A stretch of 64,000 bases of DNA. Origin: Ridgeia piscesae. Lineage: Eukaryota; Annelida; Polychaeta; Sabellida; Siboglinidae. The notes under the pieces are model-generated. The model made no database searches. It worked only from the letters and a program-made list of their open reading frames with translations, and was not told where the DNA came from. Location: contig JAODUO010001077.1 in assembly GCA_025642075.2 (NCBI GenBank), positions 279,501-343,500 on the forward strand. Direction: 5' to 3'. Positions within the stretch are counted from its first letter, which is position 1; each line of letters begins with the position of its first letter. The translations under genes and the position numbers were made by a program. Below are positions 23,414 to 36,073 of the stretch, piece by piece.

Positions 23414-24610
23414 CAAACCCAACTCGCTGAAAATGAATGCCGACATGACAACCAAGTTAACTGACCAATGTAGCTGGCCGTTCAGGAAAACCATTCACAG
23501 GAGGCGTCAAAATTAGACAGTAAGAGATCTCGAGAAAAAAAACATTATTAAAGAGACACGAACCCAAAGCTCCTACATAGCATCAACGTAGGTAACCATC
23601 ACATTCCTCACTCTACTCTCCCAAACCTACTGACAAAGACCGTAACAAATACCAACATGTACCTATAATCGCCTACTCTGATGGAACAATAATTATACAT
23701 CCCTACCTTAACATAGATGATGTGGCATTGTCCCAGTGCAAAATCCACTAGCATAATTGCTTTGGTTACAATGAGGATTTCAGCCGGGCAAACGCTTGGC
23801 GGAAAGTCGAAGGGGTGATGGGAGATAGATCGACGCATATCACGTATACGTATATGAAATGTGCTCAGCTCGTGTGTTACGCATGCGTGTACATGAATGC
23901 ACTAGCTAGAGACGATGGCACTAACAGAGAAACAACTGGAGAAGATCCAGATTTGCGAAAAACAACCTGATATGAATAATCGTGGGAGTTAATTGAGAGC
24001 TGATAAGAGAAAACGGAAACGAGAGTGGAGGTTGGAGTGAAGAAAAGTTCTAAGAAGTAATTGGTGAGGAGCATATGTGCTAGTCATGTTGAAAAATGGC
24101 ATTTAAAAAACTGGCTAAGAGAACAGATGCCATGAAAGTGAAGAGGAAATGGAGGCGAGGAACACCGAAATTGCGACGGGGATTGCTTTGAAAGTAACCT
24201 AGAAAGAGTGGGAGAAGAATGTAAAAAAAATGATAAATAGAAGGAACTATAGACTGCATACAGAGAACGTAGTAAAAGAAAACTGAGAGGAAGAAAAATG
24301 ACAATGGAAAAGGAAAATATGGTGAACTCACCCCTGACGACAGTGATGCCAATACAATAATAACAACATGCAACTTGATCCTAGTCTATATTAACCGGAC
24401 AACTATTATTTTGAATCCTTATATTTAACAGCCATGATGCCATCACGCACATTGAAAACAACGAAGTTGTCACTGCTCTGTCAATTCTTATGCTGCAGCC
24501 TGTGATAGAAGTGGATAATTCATAACTTAATCCTATTTGAATTAAGAAAATTGTTTGTGAAATGGTAGGACTGGGAAAGAAAATCTTACACTAGGCATCT
24601 TGAAACCCAC
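23405..24610 (+). mobile_element. Diverged ~1.1 kb repeat, copy 2, degenerate
   Basis: Aligns by eye with copy 1 over its length. Shared blocks include GACATGACAACCAAGTT, GGAAAGTCGAAGGGGTGA, GCTCAGCTCGTGTGTTAC and TTAATCCTATTTG. Reading frames are broken. The pair lies in direct orientation about 1.5 kb apart, each next to AT microsatellites, so this could be a segmental duplication or two insertions of one element. Confidence 0.55.
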
Positions 24611-25464
24611 TGTACTTTCTGACTCGTTTAACCAAGTAGCCAGTTATTGAATCAGGCAGCCAGTTATTGCTACTCCGTTCCCTATCATCCTCATTTTTTT
24701 CGGGATTAAAACTGGGACACATGGCCCCCTGACCCCCTCTGGCTACGCCACTGACATGCATGGGCTTGTTGCGCAGATAAGACAGAATGGTGGTGTCTAG
24801 GCCATCATGGATTTCGTTAGATTTTTAGACTTTAAGGTCACATTCTGAGTAAACCGCTGACGTTAAAAAATTGAGTATATGTGGAAATTTTTAGTTTGTA
24901 TAAACTCTATTAAGTGTATGATACGAAACCGTTGCCTTTTTTGCCCTTTAAGTAGGGTCCTAGCAGAGGGACACACGTGTATACGGGAACAATCATGTTC
25001 TTATATACAGTATAGGTAGGCCTACACATCGAATACAAGCTTAGCATTTGGCAAATCCCTTTAATATTTTCGGGCAAGTCATTTCATAGTATATAGCAGC
25101 ATATCGGCTATAAACAACAACGTTATTTAAAGATCAATGACTATGGCTCCACCGATTTGCAGGTGGCATAATATTTATATATAATCCATACAGAACAGAA
25201 AAGGAGCTAAACTAATTGACAGCCGGAAAAGAACAACATGGGATTGTGAATAGCGGAAAGGCACCAATAATTAACCATTACATTGATGAAAACGTCTTTG
25301 TATGCATTTGTACGTGGAGGGGTTGGGTGTACACTGAACTATCCGAAAGAGGGCCAGATTAATATGTTAACTATGCGTGACACGGCGCCACAGTCGCCTA
25401 GTGTTTCCGTTTCCGTGGTAAACAGAAAGAATAATATTTAAATTTACGAGGCCTGTGGTTTATT

Positions 25465-25991
25465 ATGTCATTTCTTAACATTTTTGCCGTTGTCTGGGGA
25501 ACATTAGAAATACTTTTGTTCGCCGGGCAGATATTTGGATGGTCTTCGCTTGTGTATGTTTTTAAAAAGGATGGATATTTTGAAGATTTGTGTGGCGATG
25601 TTGCAATAAACAATTCGTTTGTCATTGTCAGCGACCCTGCGCCGGCTAGTGTTGACATCTTCCCGTTGGCGTTGGCGACATCGCCGTCGATTTTGTCAAC
25701 ACGGGTAACAGCGGCAATCTCAGAAAAGACAACTCAAATTTGGTCACACAGTCCACTGACTGTAACCAGTCGACCTAGAAATGCTGTTTACAATAGCAGC
25801 AACGATTACAGCTATGGACCAGGCGTTGACGGCGATCACGGACGCAGTCACACTGTCAATAGTTGCGCTGCTGCTGACGAACAATTCAACCTGATCTACA
25901 CGTTAGCCGTCGTGGTTGCGGGTGTGACCGTGTTATTTTCTGGCTACATGATGGACCGCCTCGGAACAAGACTGTGTCGCTGTATTGGAAT
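25465..25991 (+). CDS. SLC43-like exon 1: TM1, enlarged extracellular loop 1, TM2 and motif A
   Basis: Encodes residues 1-175 plus two bases. The ATG at 25465 has A at -3 and is followed directly by TM1, as expected for the family. Residues about 35-139 form the first extracellular loop, around twice the vertebrate length, Ser/Thr-rich, with N-glycosylation sequons at N49 and N110 and cysteines at 43 and 134. The donor is AT|GTACGT, phase 2. Confidence 0.88.
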
Positions 25992-26292
25992 GTACGTTTA
26001 TCTTTGATAATTTTACGTAATGTTATGCATTAAATATTATATACATTCTGTTTCTCTCTTTATGTGGTGCGTGCGTGCGTGCGTGCGTGTGTGCGTAATT
26101 CTGCCTACGCATGCTGTTGATTAATCTGGTAACATGGTTCGTAGCGATGCTTCGATCATTAGTGCACATTGCATGATTATGATTTCAGTCCCGGGCACTG
26201 TCATATGCATGCATGTGTCTTAGGAGTGTGTGTATATATATATATAATATATTATATATATTATACATTATACATATATATGTATTATAATT

Positions 26293-26327
<35 letters not shown>

Positions 26328-26450
26328 TAACAATCATATATCAACTACTAGGTGTAATTATTTTCTATATATTTTTTCTCCAATCTTCAAAATTATAAAA
26401 GAAAGTTTCTATTAAAATGCTTACCAGGTAACCATTATATTCCACATAGA

Positions 26451-26492
<42 letters not shown>

Positions 26493-26509
26493 TATATATA
26501 TATAAAATT

Positions 26510-26550
<41 letters not shown>

Positions 26551-26747
26551 GATAAATTTATAACATGTGGTATTATATTATCGTTGCAAATATGTTAAAA
26601 AACCAAAACCCGGAATTATTCATCAAAATATAACAACTACAACTCAGGTGTAATTATTTTCTATATATTTTTTCTCCAATCTTCAAAATTATAAAAGAAA
26701 GTTTCTATTAAAATGCTTACCAGGTAACATTATCATTCCGACATAGA

Positions 26748-26789
<42 letters not shown>

Positions 26790-26821
26790 ATATATAAACT
26801 AATTATAATATTTTATATATA

Positions 26822-26876
<55 letters not shown>

Positions 26877-29800
26877 AAATATAATGGTTACCTGGTAAGC
26901 ATTTTAATAGAAACTTTCTTTTATAATTTTGAAGATTGGAGAAAAAATATATAGAAAATAATTACACCTGAGTTGTAGTTGTTATATTTTGATGAATAAT
27001 TCCGGGTTTTGGTTTTTTAACATATTTGCAACGAGTAATATAATGACCACATGTTACTGAAAATGTTATCATCATCTTTGGGCAGCCATGGTGTCGTGTG
27101 GTTGGAAGAAGGCCTCAGCATGCTATTTTGAGTGTTTATCTTAATATTCTTTGTGTTTGTTTTCCGTTAGTCCTTGCAACATTTTTGTTTCTTGTAGAGT
27201 CTGCTACGTCACGGCTGTCTTGCTTGTTGCTTTCTCTACAAAAGGTTAGCAACGTAAACACCATGTCAGTGATGACACAGGCAACGGAGAGTGTTGCATA
27301 TGTAGAAGGGCTGAGATTTAACAAGATTTAACAAGATTTAACAAGATTTAACAAGATTTAACAAGATTTAACAAGATTTAACAAGATTTAACAAGATTTA
27401 ACAAGATTTAACAAGATTTAACAAGATTGCCACCTAGAGATTCAACTCTAGATGGCAGGTGGACTAGGAAGCCCTTTGGCTTATCGAGAGTCCAACCTAT
27501 CTATCTAAGTATACCCCGCCCGTCTTAGGTATATGCCGATTTTATTTTTAAATATATTAACACTACTAGCACCTACACAATCAGCTGATAATCTGTTCCA
27601 TTCGTTTACTGTTTCTTTGTGAAAATGAAAATTTTCTAATATCCAGTCTACACTGCTTCTTTGCTAATGTAACTCCATGTCCTCTAGTCCTTCTCTCTTC
27701 CTTGACTGTGAAAAAAACATTTCTGCCAATATTTTCATACCCATTCAATATTTTAAACACCTCAATCTGATCTCCTCTCAATCTTCTGGTTTCTAGTGTT
27801 GTTAAACCACATTCTTTCAGACGCATTTCATAACTAATATTCCTGAGTTTTGGTATCATTTTGGTTGCTCTCCTTTGTACTCTTTCTAGCATATCAATAT
27901 CCTTCTTGCGATATGGCCTCCATGCTTGTATACAATATTCTAAGTGAGGCCTAACTATTGTTTTATACAGCGGTATTATTAGTTCTTTTTCTTTGTACAC
28001 TATATTTCGCCTAATTAATCCAAGAATTTGGTTTCCCTTCGCTGCTGCAATTCCACACTGCTCTGATACCTTCATGTCAGCACTAATAGTTAATCCTAAG
28101 TCCTTTTCCTTTAAGGTAGTATTTAGTACAGTACCACCCATTGTATATTGTGCAATCAACTTATTAAGATCATCTTGTAAATGCTGTCTATCTGCATCAC
28201 TTTTAATTTTCCTAAACACTTTTGTGTCGTCCGCAAACTTCAACACCTTGCTTGTTATGTCATCATCCAAATCATTGATATATATTAAGAATAAAATAGG
28301 TCCCAGTACTGATCCCTGCGGTACTCCACTCAAAACCGATTTCCAGTTTGAAACCTCCCCATCAACTACTACTCTTTGTCTTCTATCAATAAGCCATTTT
28401 TCTATCCAGTTGATCATACCATTTCCTATGCCATGGGCCTTTAGTTTAAGTAGTAGTCTTTGGTGTGGCAAGTGTACAAAAACTGGTCAAAAATATCTGA
28501 GGCACACAAAAACCCTCCATTACACTCCACGTGTAGAACTAGCGAGTAGTCCTCATGTCTGTCTGGCAATCTTCTCTTCCACTTCACTCGCCTGTTTCTG
28601 TTCGTCTTCCTTCAGATCATAGACGTTTTTATAGTTCAGCATCAGTATCCAAATGCACCATATACAAAGCATGCTGTTCTGTCAATACGCATGTTGTCAA
28701 ACGTGTTTTATTTCTTTATTATTGTCAGTTAACCTTCATAGTGCTTGACCAACTTAAAGATAGTCTCGGAACGTCGATGACGAACATCGGACAAGATCGC
28801 ATTCGTTTGGGGGATGTCTGACGTCTGGCGTCGGATAAATGTTTTTTTTTGCTTCGGTCGATATTGTTAATATCTTGATATCATTACATCAGTACTGACA
28901 GACTAATCGGGGTTAGACATAGGGCTAGGCTGAGGCAAGATGAAAGTAAGTTCGTCTGATATCGGACATCGACATACCGAACTGATCCCATCATAGGAGT
29001 TAGGGTTGTCATATCCCAGTCCCTCATATAATTTTATGTAATAATACATTTAGTCGTAAAACGACATGTTAATTTCATTAGTTTTTGTTTTACAGGATAC
29101 GTAAAATAGATAGCTGTATTTATGTATGAAGTGATCTAACCAAGACGCTACACGTGTATGTGTACTTGTTGAACCAGGCACGGCAATGATTCTGCTGCCG
29201 GCAATGATGTTGTTTTCTTACGGAGGCTACGTGTTTCTCGTCGCCAATATGCAGTTGGGAAACCTCATCCCTCAGATCAAGTCGACGATCATCTCTCTGT
29301 ACTGCGGGGCCTACGACTCCAGTGCCTTCACCATGGTCTTGGTCAAGGCTAGTATCTGTAACTTCTACATATATAATGTATGTCTGTCTGGTTATATTTT
29401 CTTCCAGTTCACTCGCCTGTTTCTGTTTGTGTTCCTTCAGCCCTTTGAAACATTGACCTCTTACATAACAAGTGGCGAAACTCGTTATTTATTTATAGCT
29501 GTTTACTTATGCGTTCCCTGGTTCCTCACAAAGGGGACGTTAAAGGCAAGTTATGAATGACATTGGACACTATGTCACGCAGTCTGTTGTTTTCATTTTA
29601 GTTACAAAATACCTAGATGTAATTATCGCACACGTATCCCATAACATCCGCTACATGTTTCAGTTGGCCTACGATGCGGGAGTGCCGGTGAAGGCATCCT
29701 TCCTCTTCATCGCCTGCCTCTTCACCCTGGTCATCGCCAGCACCTTCTGGTTCATGCCCCGCCGTCACATTCCCTTCCCGCCTCCCAAGAACTATCGGCT

Positions 29801-30095
29801 CACCTTCGGCTGCCGTAAGACGCCACCACCTCCGTTGCAGGAGGAGGTAGGACGTGAAGACACAACGGACAAGAAAGACAGCAGCAGAAGCCCTGTCGAC
29901 GAACAAAGCTTCAAGACAATAGCTGCGTCCAGTCTCTACCTGCTGGACATACTCTGGCTGACCTGTCACCGGTTCCAGAGCTGGAGTTTCGTTGGCCGCC
30001 TGAACGCGATTCTAAACCGACTGGCGAACAACGACAAGGACATTGGTAAGAACAATGTAATCACTACGTAATGATAACATAATTGTTGATAACAG

Positions 30096-30180
<85 letters not shown>

Positions 30181-33100
30181 TGAATGCGTGTTCATGTTGT
30201 GTGTTTGTGTTACGCCTATATGTCTGATTGTCTCCGTATGTAAATGCGAGAAACGTTGTTATAATAAAAATGATAGACTTGTGCTTCTGATGTACATTCT
30301 TTATGCGATCATATATCGTTTTAGAGAGATATTCGTCCCCGGCTGAGACAGCATTAATTGTGTTCTGACTGTGTCTGCGTGCTGTTGCCTTGCAGTGAGT
30401 GCTTACCTATCGGTGTACGCCATCATGCAGTTTTTTGGCATATTCCTCGCCCCATTGAGTGGTCTACTCATGGACCGCAAGAGCCACGCTGACGCACCGC
30501 CACAGATCAAGAAGATTGGTGCGTACAGCACGCGCCAAACAATCCACACACCGTCGATCAACACATGTTTTCTGTTTCATTGCATTTGCCGAAAATAGAA
30601 CCGGTAGCGTAATTACAGTTAACTTATGCGTTTGCATGTTTACATTTATATGGCCATTGTCATGTCTGTGCTTACTGGATAATCTGCATCACAACCTTTG
30701 ATTCGAATTTCAGCGTCACAGCCCGTTAAAAATTAACTTAATGTCTCAAGCTCCGACGTTATCGACAGCAGTTCCATGTCTTGATGTGTGTATAATAGAA
30801 CTCTGTCCCATGTCGTGTCCCTTGTGTATTAGTATTCTGTCCCATGTCGTGTCCCGTGTGTATTAGTACTCTGTCCCATGTCGTGTCCCGTGTATAATAG
30901 AACTCTGTCCCATGTCGTGTCCCTTGTGTATTAGTATTCTGTCCCATGTCGTGTCCCGTGTGTAATAGTATTCTGTCCCATGTCGTGTCCCGTGTGTAAT
31001 AGAACTCTGTCCCATGTCGTGTCCGTGTGTATTAGTACTTCTGTCCCATGTCGTGTCCCGTGTGTATTAGTATTCTGTCCCATGTCGTGTCCCGTGTGTA
31101 TTAGTACTCTGTCCCATGTCGTGTCCCTTGTGTATTAGTATTCTGTCCCATGTCGTGTCCCGTGTGTATTAGTATTCTGTCCCATGTCGTGTCCCTTGTG
31201 TATTAGTATTCTGTCCCATGTCGTGTCCCGTGTGTATTAGTACTCTGTCCCATGTCGTGTCCCGTGTATAATAGAACTCTGTCCCATGTCGTGTCCCGTG
31301 TGTATTAGTATTCTGTCCCATGTCGTGTCCCGTGTGTATTAGTATTCTGTCCCATGTCGTGTCCCGTGTGTAATAGAACTCTGTCCCATGTCGTGTCCCG
31401 TGTATAATAGTACTCTGTCCCATGTCGTGTCCCGTGTGTAATAGAACTCTGTCCCATGTCGTGTCCCGTGTATAATAGAACTCTGTCCCATGTCGTGTCC
31501 CGTGTGTAATAGAACTCTGTCCCATGTCGTGTCCCGTGTGTAATAGAACTCTGTCCCATGTCGTGTCCCGTGTGTAATAGAACTCTGTCCCATGTCGTGT
31601 CCCGTGTGTAATAGAACTCTGTCCCATGTCGTGTCCCGTGTGTAATAGAACTCTGTCCCATGTCGTGTCCCGTGTATAATAGAACTCTGTCCCATATCGT
31701 GTCCCGTGTATAATAGAACTCTGTCCCATGTCGTGTCCCGTGTGTAATATAACTCTGTCCCATGTCGTGTCCCGTGTGTAATAGAACTCTGTCCCATGTC
31801 GTGTCCCGTGTGTAATAGAACTCTTGTCCCATGTCGTGTCCCGTGTGTAATAGAACTCTGTCCCATGTCGTGTCCCGTGTGTAATAGAACTCTGTCCCAT
31901 GTCGTGTCCCGTGTGTAATAGAACTCTGTCCCATGTCGTGTCCCGTGTGTAATAGAACTCTGTCCCATGTCGTGTCCCGTGTGTAATAGAACTCTGTCCC
32001 ATGTCGTGTCCCGTGTGTAATAGAACTCTGTCCCATGTCGTGTCCCGTGTGTAATAGAACTCTGTCCCATGTCGTGTCCCGTGTGTAATAGAACTCTGTC
32101 CCATGTCGTGTCCCGTGTGTAATAGAACTCTGTCCCATGTCGTGTCCCGTGTGTAATAGAACTCTGTCCCATGTCGTGTCCCGTGTGTAATAGAACTCTG
32201 TCCCATGTCGTGTCCCGTGTATAATAGAACTCTGTCCCATGTCGTGTCCCGTGTGTAATAGAACTCTGTCCCATGTCGTGTCCCGTGTGTAATAGAACTC
32301 TGTCCCATGTCGTGTCCCGTGTGTAATAGAACTCTGTCCCATGTCGTGTCCCGTGTGTAATAGAACTCTTCCCATGTCGTGTCCCGTGTGTAATAGAACT
32401 CTGTCCCATGTCGTGTCCCGTGTGTAATAGAACTCTGTCCCATGTCGTGTCCCGTGTGTAATAGAACTCTGTCCCATGTCGTGTCCCGTGTGTAATAGAA
32501 CTCTGTCCCATGTCGTGTCCCGTGTGTAATAGAACTCTGTCCCATGTCGTGTCCGTGTGAATAGAACTCTTCCCATGTCGTGTCCCGTGTGTAATAGAAC
32601 TCTGCTCCCATGTCGTGTCCCGTGTGTAATAGAACTCTGTCCCATGTCGTGTCCCGTGTATAGAACTCTGTCCATGTCGTGTCCCGTGTGTAATAGAACT
32701 CTGCCCCATGTCGTGTCCCGTGTGTAATAGAACTCTGTCCCATGTCGTGTCCCGTGTGTAATAGAACTCTGTCCCATGTCGTGTCCCGTGTGTAATAGAA
32801 CTCTGTCCCATGTCGTGTCCCGTGTGTAATAGAACTCTGTCCCATGTCGTGTCCCGTGTGTAATAGAACTCTGTCCCATGTCGTGTCCCGTGTGTAATAG
32901 AACTCTGTCCCATGTCGTGTCCCGTGTGTAATAGAACTCTGTCCCATGTCGTGTCCCGTGTGTAATAGAACTCTGTCCCATGTCGTGTCCCGTGTGTAAT
33001 AGAACTCTGTCCCATGTCGTGTCCCGTGTGTAATAGAACTCTGTCCCATGTCGTGTCCCGTGTGTAATAGAACTCTGTCCCATGTCGTGTCCCGTGTGTA

Positions 33101-36041
33101 ATAGAACTCTGTCCCATGTCGTGTCCCGTGTGTAATAGAACTCTGTCCCATGTCGTGTCCCGTGTGTAATAGAACTCTGTCCCATGTCGTGTCCCGTGTG
33201 TAATAGAACTCTCCCATGTCGTGTCCCGTGTGTAATAGAACTCTGTCCCATGTCGTGTCCCGTGTGTAATAGAACTCTGTCCCATGTCGTGTCCCGTGTG
33301 TAATAGAACTCTGTCCCATGTCGTGTCCCGTGTGTAATAGAACTCTGTCCCATGTCGTGTCCCGTGTGTAATAGAACTCTGTCCCATGTCGTGTCCCGTG
33401 TGTAATAGAACTCTTTCCATGTCGTGTCCATGTGAATAGAACTCTGCCCCATGTCGTGTCCCGTGTGTAATAGAACTCTGTCCCATGTCGTGTCCCGTGT
33501 GTAATAGAACTCTTCCCATGTCGTGTCCCGTGTGTAATAGAACTCTGCCCCATGTCGTGTCCCGTGTGTAATAGAACTCTGTCCCATGTCGTGTCCCGTG
33601 TGTAATAGAACTCTGTCCCATGTCGTGTCCCGTGTGCAATAGAACTCTGTCCCATGTCGTGTCCCGTGTGTAATAGAACTCTGTTCCATGTCGTGTCCCG
33701 TGTGTAATAGAACTCTGTCCCATGTCGTGTCCCGTGTGTAATAGACTCATCGTTCCTTGTCTCCATGTCGTGTCCCGTGTGTAATAGAACTCTGCCCATG
33801 TCGTGTCCCGTGTGTAATAGAACTCTGTCCCATGTCGTGTCGTGTCATATGAACTCTGCCCATGTCGTGTCCCGTGTGAATGATCTGTCGTGTCCCGTGT
33901 GCAATAGTCCATCGTTATGTAATAGAACTCTGCCCATCGTGTCCCGTGTGCATAAACTCTGTCCCATGTCGTGTCGATGTAATAGAACTCTGTCCCATGT
34001 CGTGTCCCGTGTGTAAAGAACTCTGTCCCAGTTGTCCCGTGTGCAATAACTCTGTCCCATGTCGTGTCCCGTGTGCAATAGAACTCTGTCCCATGTCGTG
34101 TCCGATGTGCAATAGAACTCTGCTCCATGTCGTGTCCCGTGTGCAATAGAACTCTGTCCCATGTCGTGTCCGATGTGCAATAGAACTCTGTCCCATGTCG
34201 TGTCCCGTTTGTAATAGATCTCTGTCCCATATCGTGTCCCGTGTATAACAGAACTCTGTCCCATGTCATGTTCTGTGTGTAATAGAACTCTGTCCCATGT
34301 CGTGTCCCGTGTATAATAGAACTCTGTCCCATGTCGTGTCCGGTGTGCAATAGAACTCTCTCCCATGTCGTGTCCCGATGTGTCAATTTTAAGAACTCTC
34401 GTCCCATGTCGTGTCCGATGTGCAATAGAACTCTGTCCCATGTCGTGTCCGTGTGCAATAGAACTCTGTCCCATGTCGTGTCCCGTGTGCAATAGAACTC
34501 TGTCCCATGTCGTGTCCGATGTGCAATAGATCTCTGCCCCATGTCATGTCCCGTGTGCAATAGAACTCTCTCCCATGTCGTGTCCGATGTGCAATGGAAC
34601 TCTGTCCCATGTCGTGTCCGATGTGCAATAGAACTCTGTCTCATGTCGTGTCGTGTGTCGTAGAGCGCCTGGAGATGTGCCTGGCGTCGTTCATCATCGA
34701 CACGACCCTGGGCCTGCTGCTCGCTGTCGTCGTGTTCCTGCCCGTGCTCGAGCTACAGTACGTCGCCTTCCTCCTGCACGTCGTCCACCGGGCCCTGCTC
34801 TATGGACCCAACTCCGCCTTCATCGCACAGGTGTATGTGTTAACCTGAGACACTTGTCCTCAATGATGTCTTCACCCGAGACTCTCGGCCTCAGTGCTTC
34901 TTAGTGCTACAGTTCAATCTGGTTGATGGTGCACGTTGTTTAACAGACAAAACACAGTAGTCGCAGTTTAAATTGTAAACATATCGTCCACGTTATAAAC
35001 GCTGACAGTTGCCTATATAACATCGCACGCAAGCACGAATATACACCCAGCCACACCTACAAGTGCACACACGCACGTTCGTACGCGCGCGCGCGCGCAC
35101 ATACACGGATGATGGGCAGATTCGGTTTAACCGGCCAAAGTCAAAGATGTCTCCCATTTCACTCGACTGGAGATTGTCACGATTATTTTTTGTACGAATA
35201 CCAACATTGTTGTTGCCAAATGTAATTGCATATGACAAAAATGCATTGAAAACGTATGGACATCGTGACTTAAAATGTCTAGTTTTGAGAACAGTTGCAT
35301 TTGTTATCTTTAACAGGTTAGTAGTAAATATAATCAATTCAGACAGTAGTATCACAAAGTTTAGATAAATGATGGTAGTTCAAGTTTATTTTAATACATC
35401 AAACAACTCGCGCGCGATGTTTTATGATTGCAATAACAGGTGGTTAGTGGTGGGGTAACGATACAGAACCCATGTAGGTGGCGACACTGCTGTGTCGCAT
35501 TTCACGATACAGCGTGGCAGCACTGGGTTGAACACAGGACGAAACTACGGAAAAAAAATGTATTTGTAAATACACCTGTTTACCAATAACTATACCAGTT
35601 TGTCCAATACATGTGGGCCGATCTAGTGCCGATGTCAGCAAAAAAAAGATAAATTGGATATCGAAAAGTAGTACCTATAATGTAACGAATGGTCGAGTCA
35701 GTGTCAACGCACGTAAAATGTTATCTCGTTAAACGCCGATATTCGGTATCTCTCGTGTTTTTCGTTTTTACTGATGTCATGTTTGGTCTGTTTCAGATAC
35801 GGTCCGCAGCACTTCGGTAAACTGTTCGGCCTGGCCATGTCTTGTTCTGCCGCCTTCAGTATGCTGCAGTATCCTCTCTTCGTCCTGGTTCAGGGCCCGC
35901 TAGAAGGCGACCCATTTGTAGTAAGTATTGAGTGAGACGCACCGAATATCGTCGGACATTGAATATCCACCAGGTCATTATATTGTTCATAGCAACAAAG
36001 TCCATCAAGCAAAGGACACGCACGCGCGCGCGCCGCACGCA

Positions 36042-36073
<32 letters not shown>

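Noticed and set aside
27098..27331. 77-codon open frame as a gene
   Set aside because: Only its 47-bp core (27198-27244) is exon, by splice sites and phase. The rest is intron and the CR1 tail repeat.
31169..34644. Overlapping open frames of 794-1,101 codons on the minus strand
   Set aside because: They are translations of the 34-bp minisatellite, whose unit lacks stops. No start context or non-repeat sequence.
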